64,000 nt of DNA from Microthyrium microscopicum (taxonomy: Eukaryota > Ascomycota > Dothideomycetes > Microthyriales > Microthyriaceae). Positions 40,911 through 52,640 of this stretch are shown piece after piece. The notes beneath the pieces were generated by a model. That model was not told where the DNA came from, did no database searches, and saw nothing but the letters and a program-made list of their open reading frames with translations. Where the stretch lies: NCBI GenBank assembly GCA_010405405.1, contig MU004242.1:596748-660747 (forward strand), given 5' to 3'. Position numbers and translations under genes: made by a program. Position 1 is the stretch's first letter. Each line of letters starts with the position of its first letter.

Positions 40911-43884
40911 CTAAACTTTTGAAGCATCTGGGATCTTACCCTCAACAACGTTCAGCGCACCCAAGTTACCTTGATCCTTCGCATTCCCATTCAACAAACC
41001 CAGCACGCTGATGACATCCGAGGGCTCCAGCAGATGCCAGCTAGCCAACGTCTGCTTACTGCTCGCGCCCACCGTGACACTGAATATGTAGTCAGCCGGT
41101 AGTTTACTTTGTCTTAGGCTGCGGAACATGTCCTCGTCGGTGAAATCATCGCCCAGACATAACACAAAGCCCAATTCACAGTCAGCGATCGGCGAAGCAA
41201 CACCGTTGCTGGAAGTAAAATATTGGTTGACGAGACGTTTGGCGATTTCACCCTTGTTGACGAAACGGGGGCGGACTTCGAGGTTGGCTTTGCCGGTCAT
41301 GACTTCCACATCCCAATTGCGGGCGACTTTGTCTTCGAGTTCACGCTGGCATTTGCGGGCGTGGTATTCGCCGAGGACGGGGTCGGCGCCGCGGTAGTGC
41401 CAGGTGAGAGCTACTTTTTTGATCTCAAGTGCCGAGCCTATTGGAATATACATTAGGGGTAGCTATGAGGAGTGAGCAAAGGAAACTCACCTAAAGTACG
41501 CTCGGTATAGGACTCGAAGATTTCTTTCACCTCATTGCGCCAAGTCATGTCCATACCGCCTGCAACGTTTTCCCACTTGTCAGAGCGGGGAGATCGTAGG
41601 AAGCTACCATGTTCAGCACTGAGTCCGAGGTTTGATAGATGACCCATCCATTCGTCCAAGAAGGCTTGGTCACGTCCGCTGATGATCCAGACTTCGTTGT
41701 TGGGATCCTCGGCGAGCTGCTTTAGGTTTCTAAGCACTCGATCAGACGGTGTGGCCAGCATGGGATCCTTGACGATAGGAGTAAGAGTTCCATCATAGTC
41801 AAACATGAATAGCCGCTTCTTGCTGGATCGATAAGTTTCGAGGAGGCGAGTACGGTCAAGAAGTGGAGTTGCGAACGATTGATCAAAAGAAGACAGGTTA
41901 GTGAGAAGGCGGCCGAGGAACTTGGATGTCCATGCTTGGGTATCATTGCTGAAGACGTGGTTGTAGAGCTTCTCGTGTTGTTGGCGGCGTATTTCTTTGG
42001 GCGTTGTCAAAGCCGATTTAATAGCATCAGCAACACCGTTGCTATCCCAAGGATTGACATGTATGGCATGTGCGAGAGATCCAGCTGTACCGGAGAACTC
42101 AGAGAGGATAAGTGGTCCATGATTGTCCTTTTGACAAATCACATACTCCAGGCTGGTGGTATTCATACCGTCTCTCACGCTAGTGATCAATCCAAGGTCC
42201 GCAATGCGGAGCAGAGCGAGATACTCGTCGCGATCGAGATATTGAGGAAAGTGCTGAACCGGACTTGAGCTCATTGAACCATACTTGCCGTTGATTCGGG
42301 AAACAAGATTGGCAATCTTATTGACATATTTCTTGTCAGCCTTTTCCTGGTCTGGGTTACGCTCACTGGCGCTGGTGATTTGGATGAGGACGACCTTGTC
42401 GCGCCATTGCTCGTTTGCTTCCAAAAACTTTTCAAAGGCCTGTAATTTTTGTGCAACACCTCGGACAGTATCCAAACGATCTCTTCCAATGATGACCTTC
42501 TTTCCTGCGTAAATTTGACGAATGCGTTGAAGCTTGTCCTCAACGGACGGGTTATCAAAAGCAGCTTGTCGTATTGCTGCTGCGTTGATGCCGATCGGGA
42601 AGACATCCACAGCAACGTGAGCTCCATAGGCATCCACGCCAGCTGAAGAAGAGTCGAATCCCAAAATTCGAGTGCAACAAGACGAGAAATGACGAGAGTA
42701 ACTGTATGACTGGAAGCCGACCATGTTGGCTCCTAGAACTCCTTCGAGTAATTCTTTCCGCTGACTTAAGCAACGATATAGTTCACTGCTAGGGAACGGT
42801 ATGTGCAAGAAAAATCCAACATAGATGCTGGGGATTTTTTGACGTAGCAAGCTCGGTAACAAAAGCAATTGATGATCGTGAACAACCACAATATCTCCTG
42901 GCTTGTAAATATCCAGGATACGATCTGCGAATAACCGGTTCATTTTGTAGTAGTCAGCCCAGGCTTTGCGAGCAGACCTACCGTCACCGGGTTCGTTCTG
43001 TATATAATGGAACAGATTGTAGAGTTCGTGCTGGGAGTATCGAGTCCAGCGTCGCTGATCTTTGAGAACATAGTTCTTAGTTTGGTCCTCTTCCTTATCA
43101 GCTAGCCAAACTGGAACATACTTTCCATTTGCATGCTTTTCAAGCATTCTTTCAAGACTTGCTCTGTTAGAGGCTGGAATTTGTACTTCGGCCGTGTCGA
43201 ATGCTTCCTGCTTTTGCTTGGGGTCAACGGGGACTGGTGCAGCAGCTCTTAATCGAGCTCGCTGTGCATCGTTCAGTGTAGCAGCACCAAGACCTCGTCG
43301 ATTTTTTGTCACTTGAGTGATTTCTCCAGTCCAGCCAATCAATGTATGATCCCATTTGGATTCAGGCGAGGAAAGATACGAAAAGGAGTCGAACAAGGCT
43401 GAAGTTCCCTTTCGTTGACCGAGTTCCTATAACTGATCAGTATGTGATCAGACTTGTGGATATATTACCATACCCATTGGTTGTCATTAATAAATTTGAT
43501 GTTGAAGGGAACAACAAACGTAGCGCTGAGGATCCTACCACTCAAATTCAAATTTGGGTGAGCAGCACGAGGATCCACATTTCGGGAGGAAGTTCCTTCA
43601 GTGGAAGATTTTGACAAGCTCAGTCTCCTAAGTAGTTCTTCCGGGGACTTTGCCCCAGCAGCAACCATAGTGGGAGACACAGGTCTAGGCGTCTCCGACC
43701 CGCCGAAGTATGAGTCGGCATCATGATGAGGGCGATGGAATGGTTTGGCGAGAGGAGTGTTCTGCCGCTCAGTATATGCAGAGAAGCCGGCAGCATCGAC
43801 ACCTGGTGTTACTGGTGGGGGAGATTTTGTTGATATTGGGCTCTCAAGGGCAGATTTGCCACGAAAGGCGGGTGATTCGGACAT
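40911..43884 (-). CDS. tps2: Trehalose-6-phosphate phosphatase with synthase-like N-terminal domain (Tps2)
   Basis: Three exons, 43474-43884, 41491-43426 and 40911-41437, give 957 residues. The ATG at 43884 begins MSESPAFRGKSALESP; the first 130 residues are Ser/Pro-rich and probably phosphorylated. A glycosyltransferase family 20 domain follows (about 140-650: VHDHQLLLLPSLLRQKIPSI, GFFLHIPFPSSELYR, HVNPWDSNGVADAI). The phosphatase domain starts KKRLFMFDYDGTLTPIV with the HAD aspartates near residue 680, followed by VWIISGRDQ, GLSAEHG, NKGEIAKRL and LGDDFTDEDMF, all intact. It dephosphorylates trehalose-6-phosphate in the trehalose synthase complex, important for stress tolerance. A stress-element-like AGGGG lies at 44021-44025, about 137 bases upstream, too short to be decisive. 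Confidence 0.95.
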
Positions 43885-44842
43885 AATAGGTAGTCGCACA
43901 ATGATCGATCAGCGCTTGAAGATTGTTTGTTGAAATAGATGGCTGGCTTGACTGGCCACAAAATGGTGCACTGAAGGGCGAGTATGAGGACAAGAGAACC
44001 CCAAGCTTAAGTCTGTTGTGAGGGGCAGGGCGTCAGTAAAACAAGCTCGTGAAAGGGACAATTGAATATTCAGACTAGTAAAATGGCCATTGATCTAGTG
44101 TGACCTATATCATAGTGATATGGCCTTATCTCTAAGTTGAGAATTGTTTGAGGTCGTGGCAGAAAGCAAGAAGGTTGAGCAAGCAAGAGTGACTTACGAT
44201 CAATGAGGCTGACGAGTAACAATAGCTACCTAGCCATGAGGGAAAGATTTGTGATTTTGCTAAGGTTGGAAGTAAGATAGGAGTATTGTAGATCAGCAAA
44301 ACCAAGGATGCAGATGTAGAAGTTTAAGACTTTGGGATTGACCGCGAATTCCCTGCTTTCCTGCCCTGGCAGCTCGGGGGAGTGCGGTCTAGAGTCGACG
44401 AGGTCGGACGATGAGAGAGCTCTTCAATGGAGTGACGTATGAAAGGCGGGTTTGGCGCGGGGGAGAGAGCGTGGACGGGGAGCTAGACGCGTGCCTGAAA
44501 ATCAGTAGCCTCTTTTCACTTTACCAGCGCTGTAAATGCTTGACAAAGGGCTGAATATGCAGTGGTTTTGATATCAAATATCAAGATTTTGGGGCTCAAG
44601 AATCAATTGATCGATATATTACCCGTATTGTAACTCCATCGCAGCTTCCAATCGTTTCTTCGTTTTGAGTAGATCGTAACTGCTGGATTTAGATTTACAA
44701 ATGCAAAATTGGCAACTGCAAACCTTGAACAAGGAAGTCGCGATTGAAATGCAAGCAATTGCACCCTGTGACCCCTGTTGCATCTTGATGTGCTTGCTCG
44801 TCTCCACGCGCATAATAACTGCGAACTCTTTCCCTCCAGTAC
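43885..44842. other. tps2 promoter region
   Basis: No gene recognised. G-rich stretches near 44370-44480 (GGGGGAG, GGACGGGGAG) may be upstream control sequence. The region ends at the MULE target-site duplication. Confidence 0.5.
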
Positions 44843-44851
44843 ATGTATCAA
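44843..44851 (+). repeat. MULE target-site duplication, left copy
   Basis: ATGTATCAA, identical to 47995-48003. A 9-bp duplication is diagnostic of Mutator-type transposition. Confidence 0.9.
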
Positions 44852-47800
44852 GGCGATTGTTAAGTGGCCTCAGCTAATTCTGAGGTGGCCCTAGAAGGAT
44901 CTTAGGTAGCCTCAGCCGCCGTTATCCAATAGATCTAAACCCAAATAGGAAATCAACTATAGATCTAAGGTAGCCCTAGCGATAATTAAATATTGCTCAA
45001 AAATTAGGTTATTATATTATGTTAACGCCTAAAGGGCGCACGCAGAATATTAACTCTAAAAATACTTATTTTATACCCAAATTAGGCCCCTAAAGAGATC
45101 TAAAGCTACTAGCTACTACTAAAGATAACATGCGTATTCTATAGCTAATTTATATATAATCTTTACGCAAATTCTTAGTATTAAACTATCTTTAAGCACA
45201 TCTACCTAGATGCTATTAAATAGGCCTTTTTCCTCTCTTATTTAAGCCTCTAGTTAGTTAAACTAGCGCGCAAGTAGTAGTAGCAATAGTAACTTCTTCG
45301 TACGTTATTATCTCAATAGTAGTAGTAGCTATTAAAGTAGTAATTTAGGCCTCCATAGCTATAACTTTAGCTCTAGCAAGACGTTCTTTAAGATTAGCTT
45401 AATAGCGTTCTCGCTTAGCCTAATAGCGTTCTAGCTCTTTAATCCACATAGCCTAATAGTCTACTTCAATCTAAAGCACCTTCTTTAATAGAGCTATAGT
45501 ACGTTTACTTAATACTCATTTAGGTAAAGGTCAAATAAGAAGAATAATATTTTAGCGTTAGCGTTTAGCTAGAGAAGGTCATAGGCTTAAATCTAGCTAA
45601 AGTTATAAAGAAAGGCCTAATTCTACTATAAGATCTATTACTTCTATAGCTTCTAGTAGTAGCTAGCATTCTATAACGCGAGTCTATGTAAGTTTAGTAT
45701 CTAAATCTTTAATATTAATAAATTCTTAAGACGCCATAGCCACTATAGCCGCTATATTAACCATCACTAGCAATAGAATAGGCTAAAGCTTAGTATAAGA
45801 TAGTATTTAACCTATTAAAGCCTATAGGCGTTAATTAGGCTAAACGCTAGGCTAAGATCCTTAAGAACGTCTACTACTATAAACAACATCTAGAGGCTAA
45901 ATTCCTAGCGTAGCTTTAGGCAGTAGATCTCAACTAATAGGATATTATAAAAGACGATTTAACCCTCTACTAAACTTAAATTAATTATAAAACTAGTAAG
46001 GATCAATGTTAGCCTTATTAAGAACCTAATAGGAGTCTTTAATAAGCTTTAGCCTAATAATATAACTACACAATAACCCTATAGTAGTAATAAAGGTTAA
46101 AGAGCACTTTATACGTTCAACTCATCTAGATTCCTTATTTTTATACTTAAGATATTACTTCTTTATTAAATCTAGAGCGTGATTACTAACAAAGTAGTAA
46201 AATATTCTTAATATAATAGGAAGATACCATAATAGTAGATCATATAGCGCGTATTTAGCCTTATAGCCTATAGTATCTTTTAGTTATTTATATTAAGCCT
46301 TAATAGCGTCCTCTAGAGCATCTAGGATAAAGAAAAGATTATTATTCTTTTAAATCTATTCTTTAATAGCATTATGCAATCCTTCTAGTAAAGAAGTTAT
46401 TTTTATACCTAAATAGCAGACTCTAGAGATATAGGCGTTATAAAGTTAATATTTCTATAATATCTAAGTCTTCTTAAGATATAATATAAAGCAGAGACCT
46501 TTACTATCTACTTTTAATATAGTGTTAAGATATTCCTACGCAGCGTCCAATTTAGGCTCTATTAAAGCGTAAAGAACCTACAAATTTATTAGTAAATTAA
46601 CTCTAACGATAGAGAAATTTTAGCTACCTTTAACTACAGCTTATAGGCTAATTCCTAAGTCTACGTAGCAATAGCCCTTCCTACAGAATCCTTAAGATAC
46701 TAAAGACAATTCCAACATGTCTTAATATAAAGACGAATAGCCTTTTTATAATAGTATTAGCATATTAATTAAGGACTAGGAATTAACGTTATAAGGGCGT
46801 TCTTTAGCGCCAAGTAGTAATCTATAAGGACAACATTTAGGAGAGGAATTCCTAATCAAACCTTCTTATTAAACGCTTCTAGCGCCCACTAATATTATGC
46901 TTCATCTTCACCTATTATATATACAAACGCCACGCTAAAGTATTTATTTATTACCATCACTACACTAATATAGAACATTAGTATCTTATATTCATTAGTT
47001 TAGTATATCAAATTAAAGAGTAAGATATTAAAATAAGTTCAATAAAGCTTAATAAACTATTTAGATACTAATAATAGGCTCACGAGCTTATTTTAGCGTA
47101 CTTAGATTTTATATATAAATTTAGGGTACGTACGTAATTTAGCTACCACAACATTAATTAAGGTACGTCTAGCAAGTCAAATTATCTTATTAAGGCTTCT
47201 TATGTTATAGATATCCTAAATAGTAATTACAAGGTTAGGATATTTATACTAAAGGATTACCATTATCTTACTTAGTAACGTCCTCTTATTTAAAGACAAA
47301 GTAGTAACTTCGTCGTAGATTCCTAGAGCTTCCTAAGCCTACGATTAAATAGTAGCGTAAGCAATATCCATTTATACTATAGAATAGTCATAATAAGTAC
47401 CTTAATAATCAATAATCTATCCTAAAAGAGCTTTATTCTTGCTTTATATAATTTAATAGTTATAAAGGCAATGATCCCTTACGCTTTTAATATTACGAAA
47501 GGTATCTCTATAGTAAGAAAGTTTGCTAGCTTTAGTATACTAAACATACACGTTATTAAGGTTTAATTTAGAGAAGGAACTACGCTTTTATTTAATACAA
47601 TATCTATAGATTTTACTATAAGCATAAATAGCGTTAAGGCCTTCCTACTAAGTAGAATAAATAACGCTAGTAAAAAGAAAGTTAGAGATGCGAGGAACGT
47701 TAAATTAATCCATTTTAGTTAGTTCATAGTTAAGTAATTATATTATAAAGAAGTAGTAGTTATAATAGTAGTAGTAGTAATTAAGGATGTAAAGTTAGAT

Positions 47801-47994
47801 ATAAAGTTAGAAGTAAGGCTTAGCAGTAATCTATTTTTATTTTTCAAGATATTACTATATTAGGTTAGACTAAGGCCACTTAAGGTTAGATCGATACAGG
47901 ATTGGTGGATAATCGTTTAGATAACGGCGGCTGAGGCCACCTAAGATCCTTCTAGGGCCACCTCAGAATTAGCTGAGGCCACTTAACAATCGCC
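44852..47994 (-). mobile_element. Complete Mutator-like DNA transposon (MULE), inactivated by RIP
   Basis: 3143 bp. Both ends begin GGCGATTGTTAAGTGGCCTC when read inward, and the inverted repeats are 75 bp with a single mismatch (A/G at position 57). They are bracketed by the 9-bp duplication ATGTATCAA. The interior is AT-rich with a decayed MULE transposase on the minus strand. TpG is almost missing on the plus strand while CpA is common, so mutation hit mainly one strand. The terminal 80-100 bases keep normal composition. It lies between the divergently transcribed tps2 and Vac14 genes, about 1 kb and 0.2 kb from their starts. Confidence 0.93.
46600..47720 (-). pseudogene. MULE transposase, decayed
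   Basis: Minus-strand reading of about 46760-47030 gives LLFNLIY(stop)TNEYKILMFYISVV, then YFSVAFVYIIGEDEA, WALEAFNKKV, GIPLLNVVLIDYYLALKNAL and ITLIPSP. This is the MULE catalytic core pattern (D..YKTN.Y..P...., F.VAFAF...E.E..Y.WAL..., ...P..I.TDRELALMNA...VFP.). Upstream, 47720-47400, is an N-terminal region beginning near a MD-x-FNVPRISNFLFTS reading. In-frame TAA/TAG stops at former CAA/CAG positions fit C-to-T change on the coding strand. Confidence 0.8.
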
Positions 47995-48003
47995 ATGTAT
48001 CAA
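47995..48003 (+). repeat. MULE target-site duplication, right copy
   Basis: ATGTATCAA, directly after the right inverted repeat. Confidence 0.9.
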
Positions 48004-48204
48004 CTCCACAACAACAGCCTCCTCAACCTATTCGAGAGGTCTTGAATCCATACTTCCACATCACTTGAGATCTTCACCTCAAGTCAAGCCCTGTATCAGC
48101 TAGTTACTACCTTATATCAACTTCTATCTTTGCCTGCCTGCCCGCCTGCCTACATACCCCGCCGGCATGGCACACATGTAGCTTCCCGTTAATCCTCCTC
48201 CACC

Positions 48205-51200
48205 ATGGATACCACTATTCATAAAGCTTTAACCGATAAGCTCTACGACAAGCGCAAGGCTGGAGCTTACGAGTAAGTCTTGTTTCTTATAGTACATACA
48301 TCTCCCACCACAATGTCTCTGAGCAAGCTCTTGTGGAAGCACATGCCTGAAACTGATCCAGATTCATTGGACCAGCTACTAAAAAACATCCCTAGACTCG
48401 AAAATGTCATCCGTGAACACCTCGCAACTAGCGATTATGACAGGATCGACAAGATTGTACATCAATTATGCGGCGAATATGCATACGCTGTTCATCAACC
48501 CCACGCTCGAAATGGAGGATTGATAGGCTTGGCCGCTGCTGCCATCGCTCTAGGACCAGTATGTTGGCTATACAACAAACAAAACCGTTGCTGATGTTGT
48601 GGCAGCATGTTGCCCGTTACTTGGAGGAGATAGTACCCCCAGTTCTGGCTTGTTTCACTGATCAAGATGCGAGAGTACGATATTATGCTTGCGAAAGCAT
48701 GTACAATATTTCAAAGGTAGCAAAAGGCGAGATACTGGTCTACTTCAATCAAGTTTTCGATGCGCTCTGCAAGGTAGGCAGTTGATTACGTTTGATTAAC
48801 TCGTCTAACAGCTCTAAGCTTGCAGCGGATCCTGAACTCTCTGTCAAAAACGGCGCCGAACTCCTCGATCGCCTTATCAAAGATATTGTCTCTGAATCCG
48901 CATCCAGCTATGTCTCAATATTGCATCACCCAAACGATACAAACAGCAAAGAAGAAGAAACAGCCCCTGATGAGTCTCCCATCGCCTTTTCACTCGCCAA
49001 ATTCGTCCCTCTTCTTCAAGATCGAATAACCGTCCTCAATCCTTATACTCGCATGTTCTTAGTCTCCTGGATAACCTTGTTGGACTCTATACCGGACCTT
49101 GAGCTTGTCTCTTATCTTCCGTCATTTCTCGGCGGGCTCTTTAAATTCCTCAGCGACTCCAATCAAGATGTTCACACTGCAACACAAGTAGCTTTAGAGC
49201 GATTTTTGGCGGAAATCAGAAAGATTGCCCGGTTAAAGCGAGGACTTGCAGAAAGCAAGAGGAGTCAAACTGGGTTTGGTACAAAACAAGTGGATTCTGA
49301 TTCAGATGAAGCAAGTCCAGACTCTACTCCAGCGGGTAGCACCCATGGTAGAGATGAAACAGATGTCGAAGAAATAGATGAGGAGGCGGGCTCGGACAGC
49401 GAAGAGTCACACACGTCCGGTGATGGAGAAGAAGAGTGGGTGCCAGGTCAAGACGTTCAAGTTGATCATTCCCAAATACTAGAGATAATGGTTACTTTTC
49501 TTGGTGGTTCTTCCGGTATGTTCCTCGCTCGTTACAGTAATTCATGTCTTAACACATTGCAGAACAAGGAATACAGCTCACTGCTCTTCGATGGATCGAC
49601 TCTTTTTTTGAGATTTCACCAGAAGACATCCTGTTTTTCGTCCCTCGGCTGTTGACACAGGTCTTACCAGCAATGTCAAATGAAGTGGAGCAAGTCCGAA
49701 TTGCCGCTGGACGGGTCAACGAATCATTGATGAATTATATTCTTACTCTTCCTGACTCGAATCCTGTCCAAGAGCAACCATCCGCGTCACAAAGTTTGCC
49801 AGTATTTGCCGCTCCACCACCAAATGATAGACGAGAGTCTGCACTTTCAACATTTTCAGCGAGTAGAGTACCTCGCCCAACTGCAACTGGAGGTAGAGAC
49901 TCCGTAGCTGAGCTTCGAGGATCAGATCGTGCGCCTTCGACAGATCCAGGCCGTGCCACACCAGTAGAAACACACGACTTTGCCCCAGAATCCGATCGAC
50001 CAGATCTGGATTGGGAAGCAACTGTCAATGCTCTCACCCTTCAGTTCTTGAATGACCACGAAGCTACTCGAGTAGCAGCGCTTAATTGGCTGATTATGCT
50101 TCATCGAAAGGCACCTACTGGTCGAAAACTGGAAATTAACGATGGCACTTTTCCCGCTCTGCTTAAGACCCTTTCAGATGCCTCGGAGGCTGTTGTTACC
50201 CGAGATCTTCTGCTCCTCTCTCAAATGTCGCGCAATACCGATGACCCAAAGTTTTCGACCTTTATGGTTAATCTCCTCAACCTATTTTCGACGGACCGTA
50301 AGCTTTTGGAAACTAGAGGAAATCTCATTATTCGCCAACTATGTGTATCGCTCAATCCGGAGCGCATATTCAGGACTCTGGCAGATTGTCTGGAGAAAGA
50401 AGAGGATGTTGAGTTTGCTAGCATTATGGTGCAAAATCTCAACAATAACCTTATCACTGCCCCGGAACTATCAGATCTACGAAAAAGATTACGCAATCTA
50501 GATAGTCGGGAGGGCCAGGCTTTCTTTGTTGCTCTATTCAGATCATGGTGTCATAACGCCGTGGCGACGTTTAGTCTCTGCTTGTTGGCACAGGCATACG
50601 AACAGGCATATGGACTGCTGCAGATTTTCGCAGAGTTAGATATGACAGTCAACATGCTAATTCAAATCGACAAACTGGTCCAACTTCTAGAATCTCCAGT
50701 CTTCACATGTAAGTCTATCCGCTAATTCACTCAGAGGCTATGCTAAAAGAAACAGATCTCCGCCTGCAACTCCTCGAACCAGAACGCTATCCTCATCTCT
50801 ACAAATGTCTCTACGGCCTTCTAATGTTCCTTCCACAATCGGCTGCATTCGCCGCCCTTAAGAACCGTCTCAACTCCGTCTCCGCGATCGGTTACCTACA
50901 TATCGCTCCCCGTACCGCCACCACACCCTCCTCAACCTCCAACTTTGGTGACCGGCCCACGAGACTCAAGGCGAGGGATGATCCGGTGAGATGGTCTGAT
51001 CTGCTCGACAAGTTCCGTAACACACAGGAACGTGCACGCCGTCGTCCATCATCTGCTCAAGGTATGGAGGGCGATACTATGCCAGCACCACCTGTACCTG
51101 AAAAGGAGGTGGGCAAGAATCCGGGCATGTTGCTGTTGGAGCGTAGTAGTGGACCAGCAGGCACGCAGAGTCAGCCGAATTTGACAGGGCTGAGTAGACC

Positions 51201-51297
51201 GGGGGCAGCTTCACGGCCGCAGCCACAGCAAAAGGATAGGATCCGTTCTAGTTTGGGGCTTGGGCGGTTTGGAAGTGGAAGGAAGGCGAAGAAGTGA
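48205..51297 (+). CDS. vac14: Vac14, HEAT-repeat scaffold of the PI(3,5)P2 kinase complex
   Basis: Six exons, 48205-48272, 48396-48558, 48606-48773, 48819-49515, 49563-50708 and 50756-51297, give 927 residues. It begins MDTTIHKALTDKLYDKRKAG and continues with YAYAVHQPHARNGGLIGLAA, ARYLEEIVPPVLACFTDQDA, RVRYYACESMYNISKVAKGE and ELSVKNGAELLDRLIKDIVS, hallmark Vac14 N-terminal HEAT repeats. An acidic disordered insert lies near residues 290-350. The C-terminal part has DLDWEATVNALTLQFLNDHE, SWCHNAVATFSLCLLAQAYE and YLRLQLLEPERYPHLYKCLY, the conserved oligomerising end, and a basic Gly/Arg/Lys tail. Vac14 holds Fab1/PIKfyve and Fig4 together at the vacuole membrane. The MULE ends about 210 bases upstream of the start. 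Confidence 0.95.
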
Positions 51298-51608
51298 TGT
51301 ATGAAAGGTAGTGAACACAAATACCCATATTATAGTCATGATTGTGACGTGGATGTATTCTTTTGGCATATGATATCACGCAATGAATAACTATCCTAAT
51401 CAGAGAGCTAGTTGAGCATCGGACTGCTTGTTCAACGCGAGTTTGATAAGTGATAACTTTTCGGCGAGCCTTTGTATTATATCGAGTTCTCAGACCATTC
51501 ATCCTCATGAGTATTCAGCACCCAGTTACAAATCAGTTGCATCCGTAACTGCGAATCTATACAGGTGCTTGTGCGATACGAATACGTCCTATGTCGATCG
51601 TTGAATAT
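51298..51608. other. Intergenic, Vac14 3' side
   Basis: Nothing recognised. Confidence 0.5.
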
Positions 51609-51799
51609 CTGACTACACCTAGATGTAGAATGTGGTTGCGCAAACACCCCCAATATATTATTTTCATAGATATCAACCAATCATAACTCCTTAAGCATAG
51701 AGATTTAGAATTTAGGACCTAAGATAGAATGAAAGTAATAAGAAACATATAGGAGGGTGTCTTTTTTGGCAACCACATTCTACATCTGGGTGTAGCCAG
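51609..51799. mobile_element. MITE family B (about 190 bp)
   Basis: The left end reads CTGACTACACCTAGATGTAG and the inverted right end CTGGCTACACCCAGATGTAG; both continue AATGTGGTTGC and then diverge into an A/T-rich middle. There is no coding capacity and no clear target-site duplication. It is unrelated to MITE family A. Confidence 0.75.
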
Positions 51800-52049
51800 T
51801 CAGAGGCTCTCACGTTTAGCCAAATAACTGAAATGTATCTACGAGACTACTCACAAGTCCTCTAAAATAGAGTCACGGCGTCCCGTCGATCCAGAAGACC
51901 TGCTCACACTACGCCGGTCATGATACAGATCTTGGGCGGAGCCACCATGAGGTTAGAATCAACCAAGAAACTGCAGACTGTAAAAGTGCATCATACCCAA
52001 AAAGACCTACATTACAACCAATGCCAGTTGTGTAGACTATGCGGTTCCT

Positions 52050-52640
52050 GTTTCTACCAAAGGATTTCAATGGACTGCCTCTAAGTGGGCTGACGACTTT
52101 GCTTTAAAGGACTGTTTCGACATCCCCAAGTTGATCGACTGCAAACTTCTCTGCTCCGATCCCTGGTCCTGTCTCCCTAGAAGCCAACTACACTATATCA
52201 GCAACATTTTGTACCCCAACATCGAGAAACAACAACTCCAACACGCTCACTATAAGACTGAACTATTCATAGGTATTGGAACTCTGCGTTTCAGGGTGAA
52301 ATTTACAGCTTTGCCCAATTTGCGATTTCGAAAGGCTACTCCGTCTTCTTCCATGATCGAGCTTGTGAGCTGGAACTGGAACGTCAACCAAGTATGTTCA
52401 TATATTCTACCAGGAACTGAGCTGACATGACTCTAGATTCTCTGTCCTGGGGCTCTAAATGAGCCTTTGTGAAGGCTACTGTCCTGGTGCTCTAAATGAG
52501 CCAATCAGGGCGTACTTCAATAGCTCCCAAGCACTGAAGATTGATATCCTGCCAAATACTGGCCTTGGCCCTAACTTTCAAAGGAACGTACTCACAGGAT
52601 GTAAGTTGGGCCTAAAAGGTCAGAAATAATGTCAATTTGA
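52050..52640 (+). pseudogene. Possible relic of a secreted alpha/beta hydrolase gene
   Basis: One frame reads YWNSAFQGEIYSFAQFAISK then GYSVFFHDRA (about 52277-52371), the pattern preceding the nucleophile region in fungal alpha/beta hydrolases (usually ...A...GY.....DR.G). After about 160 bases, in a broken frame, YFNSSQALKIDILPNTGLGL NFQRN is read (about 52513-52590), resembling the His-containing C-terminal end of the same family. The middle, with the expected nucleophile Ser, is lost and stops interrupt. Identification is moderate. Confidence 0.35.
52442..52502 (+). repeat. Short direct duplication, 24 bp
   Basis: CTGTCCTGGGGCTCTAAATG at 52442 recurs as CTGTCCTGGTGCTCTAAATG at 52479, each followed by AGCC; period 37 bases, one mismatch. 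It lies within the hydrolase relic. Confidence 0.6.
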
